Shown here piece by piece: positions 15,824 to 23,293 of a stretch of DNA of 50,184 nucleotides (its first letter is position 1; the number at the start of each line of letters is the position of its first letter). Under the pieces are notes generated by a model that was not told the DNA's origin, searched no databases, and saw only the letters and a list, made by a program, of their open reading frames with translations. The stretch lies in contig JAXJSH010000061.1 in the NCBI GenBank assembly GCA_036310185.1, positions 1 through 50,184 of the forward strand, read 5' to 3'. This DNA is from JALENY01 sp036310185. Its GTDB lineage: Bacteria; Bacillota; Clostridia; Lachnospirales; Lachnospiraceae. Made by a program: the position numbers and the translations under genes.

Positions 15824-17026
15824 ATGAGCAAAATCAAAATGACGACACCATTAGTTGAGATGGATGGAGATGAAATGACCCGAATCCTCTGGAAGATGAT
15901 CAAAGAGGAACTTCTGGAGCCCTTCGTGGAATTAAATACAGAGTATTATGACCTTGGTCTGGAACACAGAAATGAGACCAATGATCAGGTAACCGTAGAT
16001 TCTGCCAATGCCACAAAAAAATACGGCGTTGCGGTAAAATGTGCCACTATCACCCCGAATGCGGCACGTATGACAGAATATGATCTGAAAGAAATGTGGA
16101 AGAGCCCCAACGGAACCATCCGTGCCATGCTGGACGGAACCGTATTCCGTACCCCGATCATTGTAAAAGGCATTGAGCCGTGTGTGAAAAACTGGAAAAA
16201 ACCGATCACCATCGCAAGACATGCATATGGCGATGTATATAAAAACAGTGAAATGATCATTCCGGGACCGGGTACAGTAGAACTGGTATACACAGCAGCA
16301 GACGGAACTGTGACAAAAGAAAAGGTAATGGAGTTCAAAGGCGCAGGTGTTGCTCAGGGTATGCATAACCTGGATGATTCCATCGAAAGCTTTGCAAGAA
16401 GCTGCTTCAGCTATGCGTTGGATCTGAAACAGGATCTCTGGTTTGCAACAAAAGACACCATTTCCAAAAAGTATGACCATACATTCAAAGATATCTTCCA
16501 GGAGATCTTTGAGAAAGAATTCAAAGAAAAATTCCAGGAAACAGGTATTACATACTTCTATACACTGATCGATGATGCAGTAGCCCGTGTAATGAAAGCA
16601 GAGGGCGGATTCATCTGGGCATGCAAAAACTATGACGGCGACGTATTCTCTGATATGGTTTCCTCTGCGTTTGGCTCTCTGGCAATGATGACATCCGTAC
16701 TGGTATCTCCGCATGGCTACTATGAGTATGAAGCTGCTCACGGAACCGTACAGCGTCATTACTACAAACATCTGAAAGGGGAAGAAACCTCTACAAACTC
16801 TGTGGCAACGATCTTTGCATGGAGCGGAGCACTTCGCAAACGCGGCGAGCTGGATGGAAATAAAGAACTGATGGCATTTGCAGACAAGCTGGAAAAAGCA
16901 ACCATCGATACCATCGAAAGCGGAAAGATGACAAAAGACCTGGCTCTGATTACAAGCCTGGAAAACGTAACCGTATTGAACAGTGCAGATTTCATCAAAG
17001 CAATCCGTGCTGAACTGGAAAAATAA
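15824..17026 (+). CDS. icd: NADP-dependent isocitrate dehydrogenase
   Basis: This 400-residue enzyme oxidises isocitrate to 2-oxoglutarate and CO2. It belongs to the eukaryotic-like homodimeric subfamily. The opening KMTTPLVEMDGDEMTRILWK, the substrate segment SPNGTIRAMLDGTVFR and the coenzyme region HGTVQRHYYKHLKGEETSTN are all present. The start at 15824 (MSKIKMTTP) fits family members; an in-frame ATG at 15809 is possible, but neither has a normally spaced ribosome binding site because of the hairpin described at 15788-15814. It follows the citrate synthase and GntR genes, so the cluster supplies 2-oxoglutarate for glutamate synthesis. Codon choice is strongly biased, suggesting high expression. 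Confidence 0.95.
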   Translation: MSKIKMTTPLVEMDGDEMTRILWKMIKEELLEPFVELNTEYYDLGLEHRNETNDQVTVDSANATKKYGVAVKCATITPNAARMTEYDLKEMWKSPNGTIRAMLDGTVFRTPIIVKGIEPCVKNWKKPITIARHAYGDVYKNSEMIIPGPGTVELVYTAADGTVTKEKVMEFKGAGVAQGMHNLDDSIESFARSCFSYALDLKQDLWFATKDTISKKYDHTFKDIFQEIFEKEFKEKFQETGITYFYTLIDDAVARVMKAEGGFIWACKNYDGDVFSDMVSSAFGSLAMMTSVLVSPHGYYEYEAAHGTVQRHYYKHLKGEETSTNSVATIFAWSGALRKRGELDGNKELMAFADKLEKATIDTIESGKMTKDLALITSLENVTVLNSADFIKAIRAELEK

Positions 17027-17102
17027 CAGCTATTCAAAAAAAGTGCCATGCACAGAATCATAGAATATAAGTGTTCGCACCTTTTAAATCGTTACGAAAA
17101 AA

Positions 17103-17143
17103 ATGGGAAGGACCGGCTTACTCAGCCAGTTCTTCCCATTTTT
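17103..17143. terminator. Bidirectional terminator shared by icd and the ABC-F gene
   Basis: ATGGGAAG-GACCGGC (17103-17117) pairs with GCCAGTT-CTTCCCAT (17125-17139) in a 15-base-pair stem with one mismatch and a 7-base loop. The plus strand continues with TTTTT and the minus strand with seven T residues, so it should stop both convergent transcripts. Half of the stem lies inside the last codons of the ABC-F gene, and that gene's stop codon falls in the loop. Confidence 0.85.
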
Positions 17144-19028
17144 CATAAAGTTCTTCCAGTTTTTCGGCGATTTCGGCTTTCTCTTTGGAAAGTTCCGTAC
17201 ATTTTGCCACGTTGGTGCCGATTTCCGGCTGGCTCATAAGATCGTCGATCTCCCGGTCTCTGTCTTCCAGTCTGGCGATGGCTTTTTCTGTTTTTGCCAG
17301 ATCATTCTGACGCTTGCGTTCCCGGGCCTGTTCTTCCTTTTGCTGCTGCCAGGAAAGTTTGCTTTCTGAAACCGTTTCCTGGACCGCAGTTTCCGTGGCA
17401 GAGGGAGCGTAAATAGCGGTCAGTTCCTCTTTTTTCTCGAGATAGTAGTCGTAATTTCCGATATAGTTGACCAGTTTCTGGTTTTTCAGATCCAGGATTC
17501 TGGTTGCGGTCTGATTGATAAAATAACGGTCGTGGGACACATACAGTACCGTACCCGTGTAATTGCGCAGGGCGTTTTCCAGAATCTCTTTTGAATCAAT
17601 ATCCAAATGGTTGGTCGGCTCGTCCAGAATCAGGAAGTTTGCCTCGGAGAGCATCAGTTTTGCCAGAGAGACACGTCCGCGCTCACCGCCGCTCAAAGTG
17701 CTGATCGGTGCAAATACATCATCTCCCGTGAACAGGAAGGCGGCCAGCACATTTCGGATCTCCGTATTGGTCAGATTGGGATAAGCATCGGAAATTTCCT
17801 CAAAAATAGTTTTTTCCATATGGAGTACGTGATGCTCCTGGTCGTAATAACCGATGTGTACCTTTGAACCAAGGGTGAAAGTGCCGCTGTCCGGCGGAAG
17901 TACCTGGTTCAGGATTTTAAGAATGGTGGTTTTGCCCGTTCCGTTATTTCCGATAATGGCAACCCGTTCCCCGCGCCTGATCTCAAAATTCAGATCTTCA
18001 AAAAGCGGAAGATCCGGGTAGGATTTGCTCAGTCCCTCCACGGTCAGAACATCATTTCCGCTGATCACCTGTGGTTCCAGATGAAGGTGCATTTTTGTAT
18101 CCTGTTCGGCGGGCTTTTCCAGCACCTCGATTTTATCCAGCATTTTTTCTCGGCTTTCCGCGCGCTTGATGGATTTTTCCCGGTTAAAAGATTTCAGTTT
18201 TGCGATGACTTCTTCCTGATGCCGGATCTCTTTTTGCTGGTTGAGATATGCACTGTATGCAGCCTGACGGAGCGCCGCTTTTTTCTGGCTGTAGTCGGAG
18301 TAATTGCCGGCAAACATGCGCACATGGCCCTGGTCGATCTCGATGATCTTTGTCACCACTTTGTCCAGAAAGTACCGGTCATGGGAAACGATCAGAACAG
18401 CTCCCTTATAATTCATCAGATAGGTCTCCAGCCACGCGATGGAATCCATATCCAGATGGTTGGTCGGCTCGTCCAGAAGAATGATATCCGGATTGGTCAG
18501 AAGCAGTTTACCCAGTGCAACGCGGGTCTTCTGGCCGCCGGAGAGGGTGTTGATGGCCTTGTCAAATTCACTTTCATCAAAACCGAGACCCTTTAGGACG
18601 CCTGTGACTTCACTCTTATATGCATAACCGTTCTGCAGGTCAAATTCATGGGTCAGACGGCTGTAGGATGCCATAGCGGACTCCAGCGCGTTTCCCTCCA
18701 GAACTTTCATGTCCAGTTCCAGTTTTCGGATCTTCTGTTCCATTTCCAGAATGCCGGCTTTGGCTTTCATAAGTTCGTCAAAAATCGTACCGTCCACATC
18801 CAGTTCCTGATGCTGGGCCAGATAGCCGATGGTCTTGTCTCTGGAAAGGGTGATCTCACCTTCGTCCGGGGACATCTGGTTCATGATAATTTTTAAAAAA
18901 GTGGATTTACCGGCACCGTTCGGTCCGATCAGGGCGGCCTTTTCTCTTTCTTCTATATGAAAAGATGCGTTTTTTAATATTTCGTTGGTGCCAAACGCCT
19001 TTGATATGTTATAGCAATTCAGTATCAT
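17118..19028 (-). CDS. ABC-F family ATPase
   Basis: This 636-residue soluble protein has two ABC domains and no membrane segments. Domain 1 has Walker A GPNGAGKST (about 35), signature LSGGQKTRV and Walker B ILLDEPTNHLD; domain 2 has GNNGTGKTT, LSGGERGRV and LILDEPTNHLD. They are joined by the charged interdomain linker (about 245-320) that in this family reaches the peptidyl-transferase centre of the ribosome. A C-terminal coiled coil (about 555-636) follows, as in Uup/YdiF-type members. Such proteins rescue or tune stalled ribosomes; some confer antibiotic resistance, but this architecture is of the housekeeping kind. GGAGG precedes the ATG. A TATAAT on the minus strand (19063-19058) without a clear -35 may be its promoter. 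Confidence 0.92.
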   Translation of the reverse strand: MILNCYNISKAFGTNEILKNASFHIEEREKAALIGPNGAGKSTFLKIIMNQMSPDEGEITLSRDKTIGYLAQHQELDVDGTIFDELMKAKAGILEMEQKIRKLELDMKVLEGNALESAMASYSRLTHEFDLQNGYAYKSEVTGVLKGLGFDESEFDKAINTLSGGQKTRVALGKLLLTNPDIILLDEPTNHLDMDSIAWLETYLMNYKGAVLIVSHDRYFLDKVVTKIIEIDQGHVRMFAGNYSDYSQKKAALRQAAYSAYLNQQKEIRHQEEVIAKLKSFNREKSIKRAESREKMLDKIEVLEKPAEQDTKMHLHLEPQVISGNDVLTVEGLSKSYPDLPLFEDLNFEIRRGERVAIIGNNGTGKTTILKILNQVLPPDSGTFTLGSKVHIGYYDQEHHVLHMEKTIFEEISDAYPNLTNTEIRNVLAAFLFTGDDVFAPISTLSGGERGRVSLAKLMLSEANFLILDEPTNHLDIDSKEILENALRNYTGTVLYVSHDRYFINQTATRILDLKNQKLVNYIGNYDYYLEKKEELTAIYAPSATETAVQETVSESKLSWQQQKEEQARERKRQNDLAKTEKAIARLEDRDREIDDLMSQPEIGTNVAKCTELSKEKAEIAEKLEELYEKWEELAE

Positions 19029-19172
19029 GAAATTTCCTCCAAAAGTAATTCGTTACCATTATAACCGCCGGCGGCAGGAAAAGAAAGTAAAAAATAAAAG
19101 AGGGAAAAGAAAACCCGGGAAATTTAAGAAAAGAAAACTCTGATTTGGCAGAGTTGAAAAGACGTAATATGT

Positions 19173-19190
19173 TTGACAATGCTTTAACAC
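19173..19190. promoter_or_regulatory. Candidate Rex operator in the rex promoter
   Basis: TTGACAA-TGCT-TTAACAC fits the Rex site pattern TTGTTAA-N4-TTAACAA at 11 of 14 defined positions and covers the -35 element and part of the spacer. Rex releases DNA when NADH rises, so this would be autoregulation by redox state. The match is imperfect and partly forced by the -35 hexamer. Confidence 0.45.
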
Positions 19191-19201
19191 TTCGGTATAA
19201 T
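19173..19201 (+). promoter_or_regulatory. Consensus promoter of rex
   Basis: TTGACA (19173-19178), a 17-base spacer and TATAAT (19196-19201) match the housekeeping consensus exactly. It should drive rex, nnr, alr and perhaps mazF. Confidence 0.85.
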
Positions 19202-19231
19202 TAATCATTGGGAAAAGGAGGAAATACTTGT

Positions 19232-19882
19232 ATGGAACAGAAAGGTATTTCAAAGGCTGTAATTAAGCGATTACCGCGTTACTATAGATATCTCGGGGAA
19301 CTGATGGAGGAAGGCGTCGAGCGCATTTCTTCCAATGAATTAAGTGAGAAAATGCGGGTGACTGCATCCCAGATCCGGCAGGATCTGAATAATTTTGGGG
19401 GCTTTGGCCAGCAGGGTTATGGATACAACGTAAAATACCTTTATGATGAGATCGGCAAGATTCTGGGGCTGGATGAAGTGCACAACATGATCATCGTGGG
19501 TGCGGGAAATCTGGGACAGGCCCTTGCAAATTCTGTGGATTTTGAGAAAAGAGGATTCAAACTGGTCGGTATTTTTGATAAAAGCGAAGCATTGTTGGGA
19601 AAAGAGGTCCGCGGCATTCCCATCTGTTCGGTGGATGAGATTCCGGCCTTTTTAAAAGAACACAAAGTTGAGATTGCCACATTGACGGTTCCGAAAAGAG
19701 AAGTGGAACAGATGGCGGATATGCTGGTGGAAAACGGCATACGTGCACTTTGGAATTATGCGCATACGGATTTGAATCTGCGGGTTCCCAAAGGGGTCAT
19801 GGTGGAAAATGTACACCTGTCCGAGAGCCTGATGCGTTTATCTTACAATCTGACTGCTTATGAGCGTGATAATAAAAAGTAA
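19232..19882 (+). CDS. rex: Redox-sensing transcriptional repressor Rex
   Basis: This 216-residue repressor senses the NADH/NAD+ ratio and controls fermentation and electron-transfer genes. The N-terminal winged helix (KAVIKRLPRYYRYL..., recognition segment VTASQIRQDLNNFGGFG) is followed by a Rossmann domain with GAGNLGQAL (90-98) and the C-terminal swapped helix. I chose the ATG at 19232, 11 bases after AAAGGAGG; the TTG eight codons upstream lies ahead of that site. First gene of a rex-nnr-alr run. NADH-linked NfnAB, a plausible target, is encoded 10 kb downstream. Confidence 0.95.
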   Translation: MEQKGISKAVIKRLPRYYRYLGELMEEGVERISSNELSEKMRVTASQIRQDLNNFGGFGQQGYGYNVKYLYDEIGKILGLDEVHNMIIVGAGNLGQALANSVDFEKRGFKLVGIFDKSEALLGKEVRGIPICSVDEIPAFLKEHKVEIATLTVPKREVEQMADMLVENGIRALWNYAHTDLNLRVPKGVMVENVHLSESLMRLSYNLTAYERDNKK

Positions 19883-19901
19883 AAGAAAAAACCGGATCGA
19901 T

Positions 19902-19932
19902 GGGGACAGAGGCTGGCTTCAGCACTGTCCCC
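19902..19932. repeat. GGGGACAG...CTGTCCCC hairpin between rex and nnr
   Basis: GGGGACAG (19902-19909) and CTGTCCCC (19925-19932) form a perfect 8-bp stem with a 15-base loop. No T-tract follows, so it is unlikely to end transcription and may instead be an mRNA processing or stability element. It shares its core with the hairpin at 6816-6848. Confidence 0.55.
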
Positions 19933-19960
19933 TCAATTGTGTGAAACGGAGGTTTTGGCA

Positions 19961-21469
19961 GTGAAACGAGTGGTTACGGCATCACTTATGAAAGCACTGG
20001 ATGGGAATACGATTGAGCGGCACAGGGTTCCGTCTATGGTACTGATGGAGCGTGCGGCACTGGCTGTGGTGGATGCACTGTCCGGCTGGAATCTGGAAAA
20101 AGTGCTTGTGGTGTGTGGAAACGGCAACAATGGCGGTGACGGCATTGCGGCTGCAAGGATTTTAAAAGGAAAGGGATATTCCGTTCATATCTGTCAGCCA
20201 GGTGCAGACCGGCGAAAATCCGCGGATTGTGTCCGCCAGGAGGAAATTGCGCGGTCATACGATGTAACATGGGTTAATAACCCGAACTGGTCTGAATATA
20301 CTACTATAGTGGATGCGATTTTCGGTGTTGGTCTGTCCAGGAATATTGAGGGGATTTTTGCAGAGACTATTCAGAAAATCAATGAGTCCGGCGTACCGGT
20401 CATGGCGGTGGACGTGCCTTCTGGAATTGATTCGGACACCGGGCAGATTCTGGGCTGTGCGGTCCGGGCCAGGGAGACGGTTACTTTCGCTTTTGCAAAA
20501 GCGGGACAGCTGCTGGAGCCCGGATATGGGTATTGCGGAAGACTGAAAATCTGCGATATCGGTATCTATGATTCGGAACATCTGGAAAAGGAAGATACCT
20601 TTTTTATAGAAGAAAAAGATATGGAACAGATACCGCTGCGCAGAGAAGACGGAAACAAAGGCAGTTTCGGCAAAATACTTCTGGCAGCCGGAAGCACCGG
20701 TATGGCCGGGGCGGCATATCTTTGCGGGCTTGCGGCCATGCGCACCGGATGCGGCATGGTAAAGATCGTGACACCTGCCGAAAACCGGGACATATTACAG
20801 AAACGGATTCCGGAAGCTATGCTGTCTGTCTATGAGACAGAACAGGAAGCCGAACAATGTATTTTGGAAGGGCTGAAGTGGGCCGACACGGCAGGAATCG
20901 GACCGGGACTTGGGCAGGATAAAAGGGCAGAGACCATGATTCGGACGATTTTGAAAAACTGTGACCATCCCCTTGTGGTGGATGCGGATGCGCTGAATCT
21001 GATCAGTGCCCACAAGGAATGGCTGGATGATCTGAAATGTCCGGCTGTTATCACACCTCATCTGGGGGAAATGGCGCGGCTCATGAACTGCAAAGTTTCC
21101 CATATAAAATCGTCTGTGCTGGCCACAGCCAGAACATTTGCCGCAGATCACAAACTGCAGTGTGTTTTAAAGGATTCCAGAACATGTGTGGCGCTGCCGG
21201 ACGGCACGGCGTATATCAATCGTACCGGAAACAGCGGAATGGCCACAGCCGGCTCCGGGGATGTACTTTGCGGAATCATTCTTGGCCTGCTTGCCCAGAA
21301 AACGCCATATGCATACGCAGGAGCCATCGGCGTCTGGCTGCACGGAAAACTGGGAGACCGATGCAGCAGCAGGACAGGACCGGGTTTTGTGATGGCCGGT
21401 GATCTGGTGGATGAACTAAAATATTTTCGTATCGGAGATACAAAAGGAGAACGAAATGAAAAAGTATAG
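19961..21469 (+). CDS. nnr: Bifunctional NAD(P)HX epimerase/dehydratase
   Basis: This 502-residue enzyme repairs hydrated NAD(P)H. The N-terminal YjeF_N epimerase domain (about 1-215) carries GNGNNGGDG; the C-terminal dehydratase domain of ribokinase fold (about 225-495) carries GIGPGLGQD and the ATP-site motif TAGSGDVLCG. I chose the GTG at 19961, 8 bases after GGAGG, giving the usual family opening (M)KRVVTASLMKALD; a TTG at 19937 precedes that site and is rejected. The last 14 bases overlap alr. Placement between Rex and alr is common in Clostridia. Confidence 0.94.
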   Translation: MKRVVTASLMKALDGNTIERHRVPSMVLMERAALAVVDALSGWNLEKVLVVCGNGNNGGDGIAAARILKGKGYSVHICQPGADRRKSADCVRQEEIARSYDVTWVNNPNWSEYTTIVDAIFGVGLSRNIEGIFAETIQKINESGVPVMAVDVPSGIDSDTGQILGCAVRARETVTFAFAKAGQLLEPGYGYCGRLKICDIGIYDSEHLEKEDTFFIEEKDMEQIPLRREDGNKGSFGKILLAAGSTGMAGAAYLCGLAAMRTGCGMVKIVTPAENRDILQKRIPEAMLSVYETEQEAEQCILEGLKWADTAGIGPGLGQDKRAETMIRTILKNCDHPLVVDADALNLISAHKEWLDDLKCPAVITPHLGEMARLMNCKVSHIKSSVLATARTFAADHKLQCVLKDSRTCVALPDGTAYINRTGNSGMATAGSGDVLCGIILGLLAQKTPYAYAGAIGVWLHGKLGDRCSSRTGPGFVMAGDLVDELKYFRIGDTKGERNEKV

Positions 21470-22625
21470 TCGCATATGTGCAGATATTGATTTATCGGCA
21501 GTAGAATACAATTTTGAACAGATGTATGCCAATCTGAAAAAAGGAACAAAAATGGCGGCTGTCATCAAAGCGGACGGATATGGTCACGGTGCCGTACCCA
21601 TTGCCCGTCTGATGGAACCGAAAGATTATATCTGGGGATTTGCAGCGGCTACCGTGGAAGAGGCGGTCAGCCTTCGCAATAGCGGCATAAAAAAACCGGT
21701 GATGCTGCTTGGATATGCTTTTGCGGAACATTACGAGACCATTGCAAGGCAGGAAATCCGTGCCTGTGTTTTCAAGGAGGATACGGCCCGGGAACTGTCT
21801 GAGGCGGCCAGAAAGACCGGAAAAGAGATAAAGATACATTTTGCACTTGATACGGGAATGACCAGGATCGGTTTTAAACCCAATGAAGAAAGTGTACAGG
21901 CCATGCTTCGGATTGCTGCCCTTCCGGGAATTGAGGCGGAAGGCCTTTTTACCCATTTTGCACGGGCGGATGAGACGGATCTTTCGCCTGCTTATGTGCA
22001 GCTTGAGCGGTATAATCATTTTGTGGAAATACTGAAGGCGGCAGGACTTCAGATTCCCATCTGTCACTGCAGCAACAGTGCGGGTCTGATGCGTTTTAAA
22101 GAGGGCAACCTGGATATGGTTCGTGCGGGAATCAGCATTTATGGAATGTATCCTTCGGACGAAGTGGAGCGCCAACCGGTGGATTTGAAACCGGTCATGA
22201 GCATTAAGAGCCATATTGCATATATTAAAGAAGTAGAACCTGGTGTTGAAATCAGTTATGGAGGTACTTTTAAAACCGAGCATACCATGACCGTAGCCAC
22301 CATTCCGGTGGGCTATGCAGACGGCTACCCCCGTCAGCTTTCTAACAGGGGGTATGTGCTGATTCACGGAAAAAAAGCGCCGATACTGGGCCGTGTCTGT
22401 ATGGATCAGTTTATGGTGGATGTGACAGACATTCCTCAGGCGAAAGAACTGGATGAAGTCACACTTGTGGGCAAAAACCAGGGGGAGACGATCACAGTGG
22501 AGGAACTTGGCGAACTTTCCGGCAGATTCAACTATGAATTTGTCTGCGATATCTCAAAACGGGTACCGCGGAATTACTATTATGAAGGGTCTCTGATTGA
22601 GCAGCGGGACTATTTTATGATGTAG
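21456..22625 (+). CDS. alr: Alanine racemase
   Basis: This 389-residue PLP enzyme makes D-alanine for peptidoglycan. The PLP lysine is K38 in AVIKADGYGHG, and the second catalytic base is Y268 in EISYGGTF. The C-terminal beta domain includes GRVCMDQFMVDVTD, which lines the active site of the partner subunit. AAAGGAG precedes the ATG, which lies inside the end of nnr, so the two are coupled. In Bacillus subtilis alr is followed by the antitoxin-toxin pair ndoAI-ndoA; here only the toxin gene follows. Confidence 0.96.
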   Translation: MKKYSRICADIDLSAVEYNFEQMYANLKKGTKMAAVIKADGYGHGAVPIARLMEPKDYIWGFAAATVEEAVSLRNSGIKKPVMLLGYAFAEHYETIARQEIRACVFKEDTARELSEAARKTGKEIKIHFALDTGMTRIGFKPNEESVQAMLRIAALPGIEAEGLFTHFARADETDLSPAYVQLERYNHFVEILKAAGLQIPICHCSNSAGLMRFKEGNLDMVRAGISIYGMYPSDEVERQPVDLKPVMSIKSHIAYIKEVEPGVEISYGGTFKTEHTMTVATIPVGYADGYPRQLSNRGYVLIHGKKAPILGRVCMDQFMVDVTDIPQAKELDEVTLVGKNQGETITVEELGELSGRFNYEFVCDISKRVPRNYYYEGSLIEQRDYFMM

Positions 22626-22629
22626 AAAA

Positions 22630-22724
22630 CATATGATGTTGGGGTCAAAAGGTATTTTGCCCCCTTGATACCTGCGGATTAAAGCATGAAACATGTGACC
22701 TTTTGACCCTGGTATCAACATATG
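22630..22724. repeat. 95-bp palindromic element after alr
   Basis: The element opens with CATATG...GGGTCAAAAGGT (from 22630) and closes with ACCTTTTGACCC...CATATG (to 22724), an imperfect terminal inverted repeat of about 24 bases per arm. A second inverted pair, TTGATACC (22665-22672) and GGTATCAA (22711-22718), lies inside. It is MITE- or REP-like, encodes nothing, and may also slow transcription beyond alr. I found no second copy in this window. Confidence 0.7.
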
Positions 22725-22867
22725 GGAAGCAGGCGGCGCTGATATGCCGGGACAGAAATGAAATATCACAGCATATTTCAGAAGAATATTGGACTGAATC
22801 CGAATACACCCGATAGATCTGGAAATACTAAGGTTATATCTTTGTATGAAATCGGAGTGTGAATAGT

Positions 22868-23221
22868 TTGGTAATAAAAAGAGGGGATATCTTTTACGCG
22901 GATCTTAGACCTGTTGTGGGAAGTGAACAGGGTGGAATACGACCGGTGCTGATCATTCAGAATGATGTGGGAAACCGCCACAGTCCGACGGTGATCTGTG
23001 CAGCCATAACCTCCAAGATGAACAAGGCGAAACTGCCGACCCATATCGAACTGAATGCATCTCAGTGCGATATTGTGAAGGATTCCGTAATTTTGCTGGA
23101 ACAGCTGCGCACCATTGACAAGCGCAGACTGAAAGATAAAGTGTGTCATCTGGATGGAGAAGTGCTGCAAAAGGTAAATAAAGCGCTGAGCATCAGTCTG
23201 GAACTGCCTACATATTCTTGA
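22868..23221 (+). CDS. mazF: MazF/PemK-type mRNA interferase (EndoA/NdoA)
   Basis: This 117-residue endoribonuclease toxin cleaves mRNA at short sequence motifs. The family core is clear: RGDIFYADLRPVVGSEQGG, then RPVLIIQNDVGN and TVICAAITSK. The start is uncertain. A TTG at 22868 has GGAG 10 bases upstream and gives the usual (M)VIKRGDIFY opening; a GTG at 22871 is as plausible, and a GTG at 22859 is too close to the GGAG. No ribbon-helix-helix antitoxin gene lies upstream, where ndoAI occurs in Bacillus. The partner may be encoded elsewhere or replaced. A strong promoter for the next gene overlaps its stop codon. Confidence 0.9.
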   Translation: MVIKRGDIFYADLRPVVGSEQGGIRPVLIIQNDVGNRHSPTVICAAITSKMNKAKLPTHIELNASQCDIVKDSVILLEQLRTIDKRRLKDKVCHLDGEVLQKVNKALSISLELPTYS

Positions 23222-23246
23222 CGAACAGGCGCGAAAATGGTATATT
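23218..23246 (+). promoter_or_regulatory. Promoter of the CNNM-yebC-uppP-ftsK run
   Basis: TTGACG (23218-23223), a 17-base spacer and TATATT (23241-23246) give a strong housekeeping promoter. It starts at the mazF stop codon and leaves a 5' UTR of about 40 bases before the ATG at 23294. Confidence 0.75.
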
Positions 23247-23293
23247 TCTTATGGTAATGGGTGAAAAAACGATTTTTTTAAGGAGAAAACTGT

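Noticed and set aside
22758..22862. 34-codon frame upstream of mazF as a mini-antitoxin
   Set aside because: Weak ribosome binding site, no similarity to MazE or NdoAI, and an ordinary composition; kept only as a point to test in the mazF finding.
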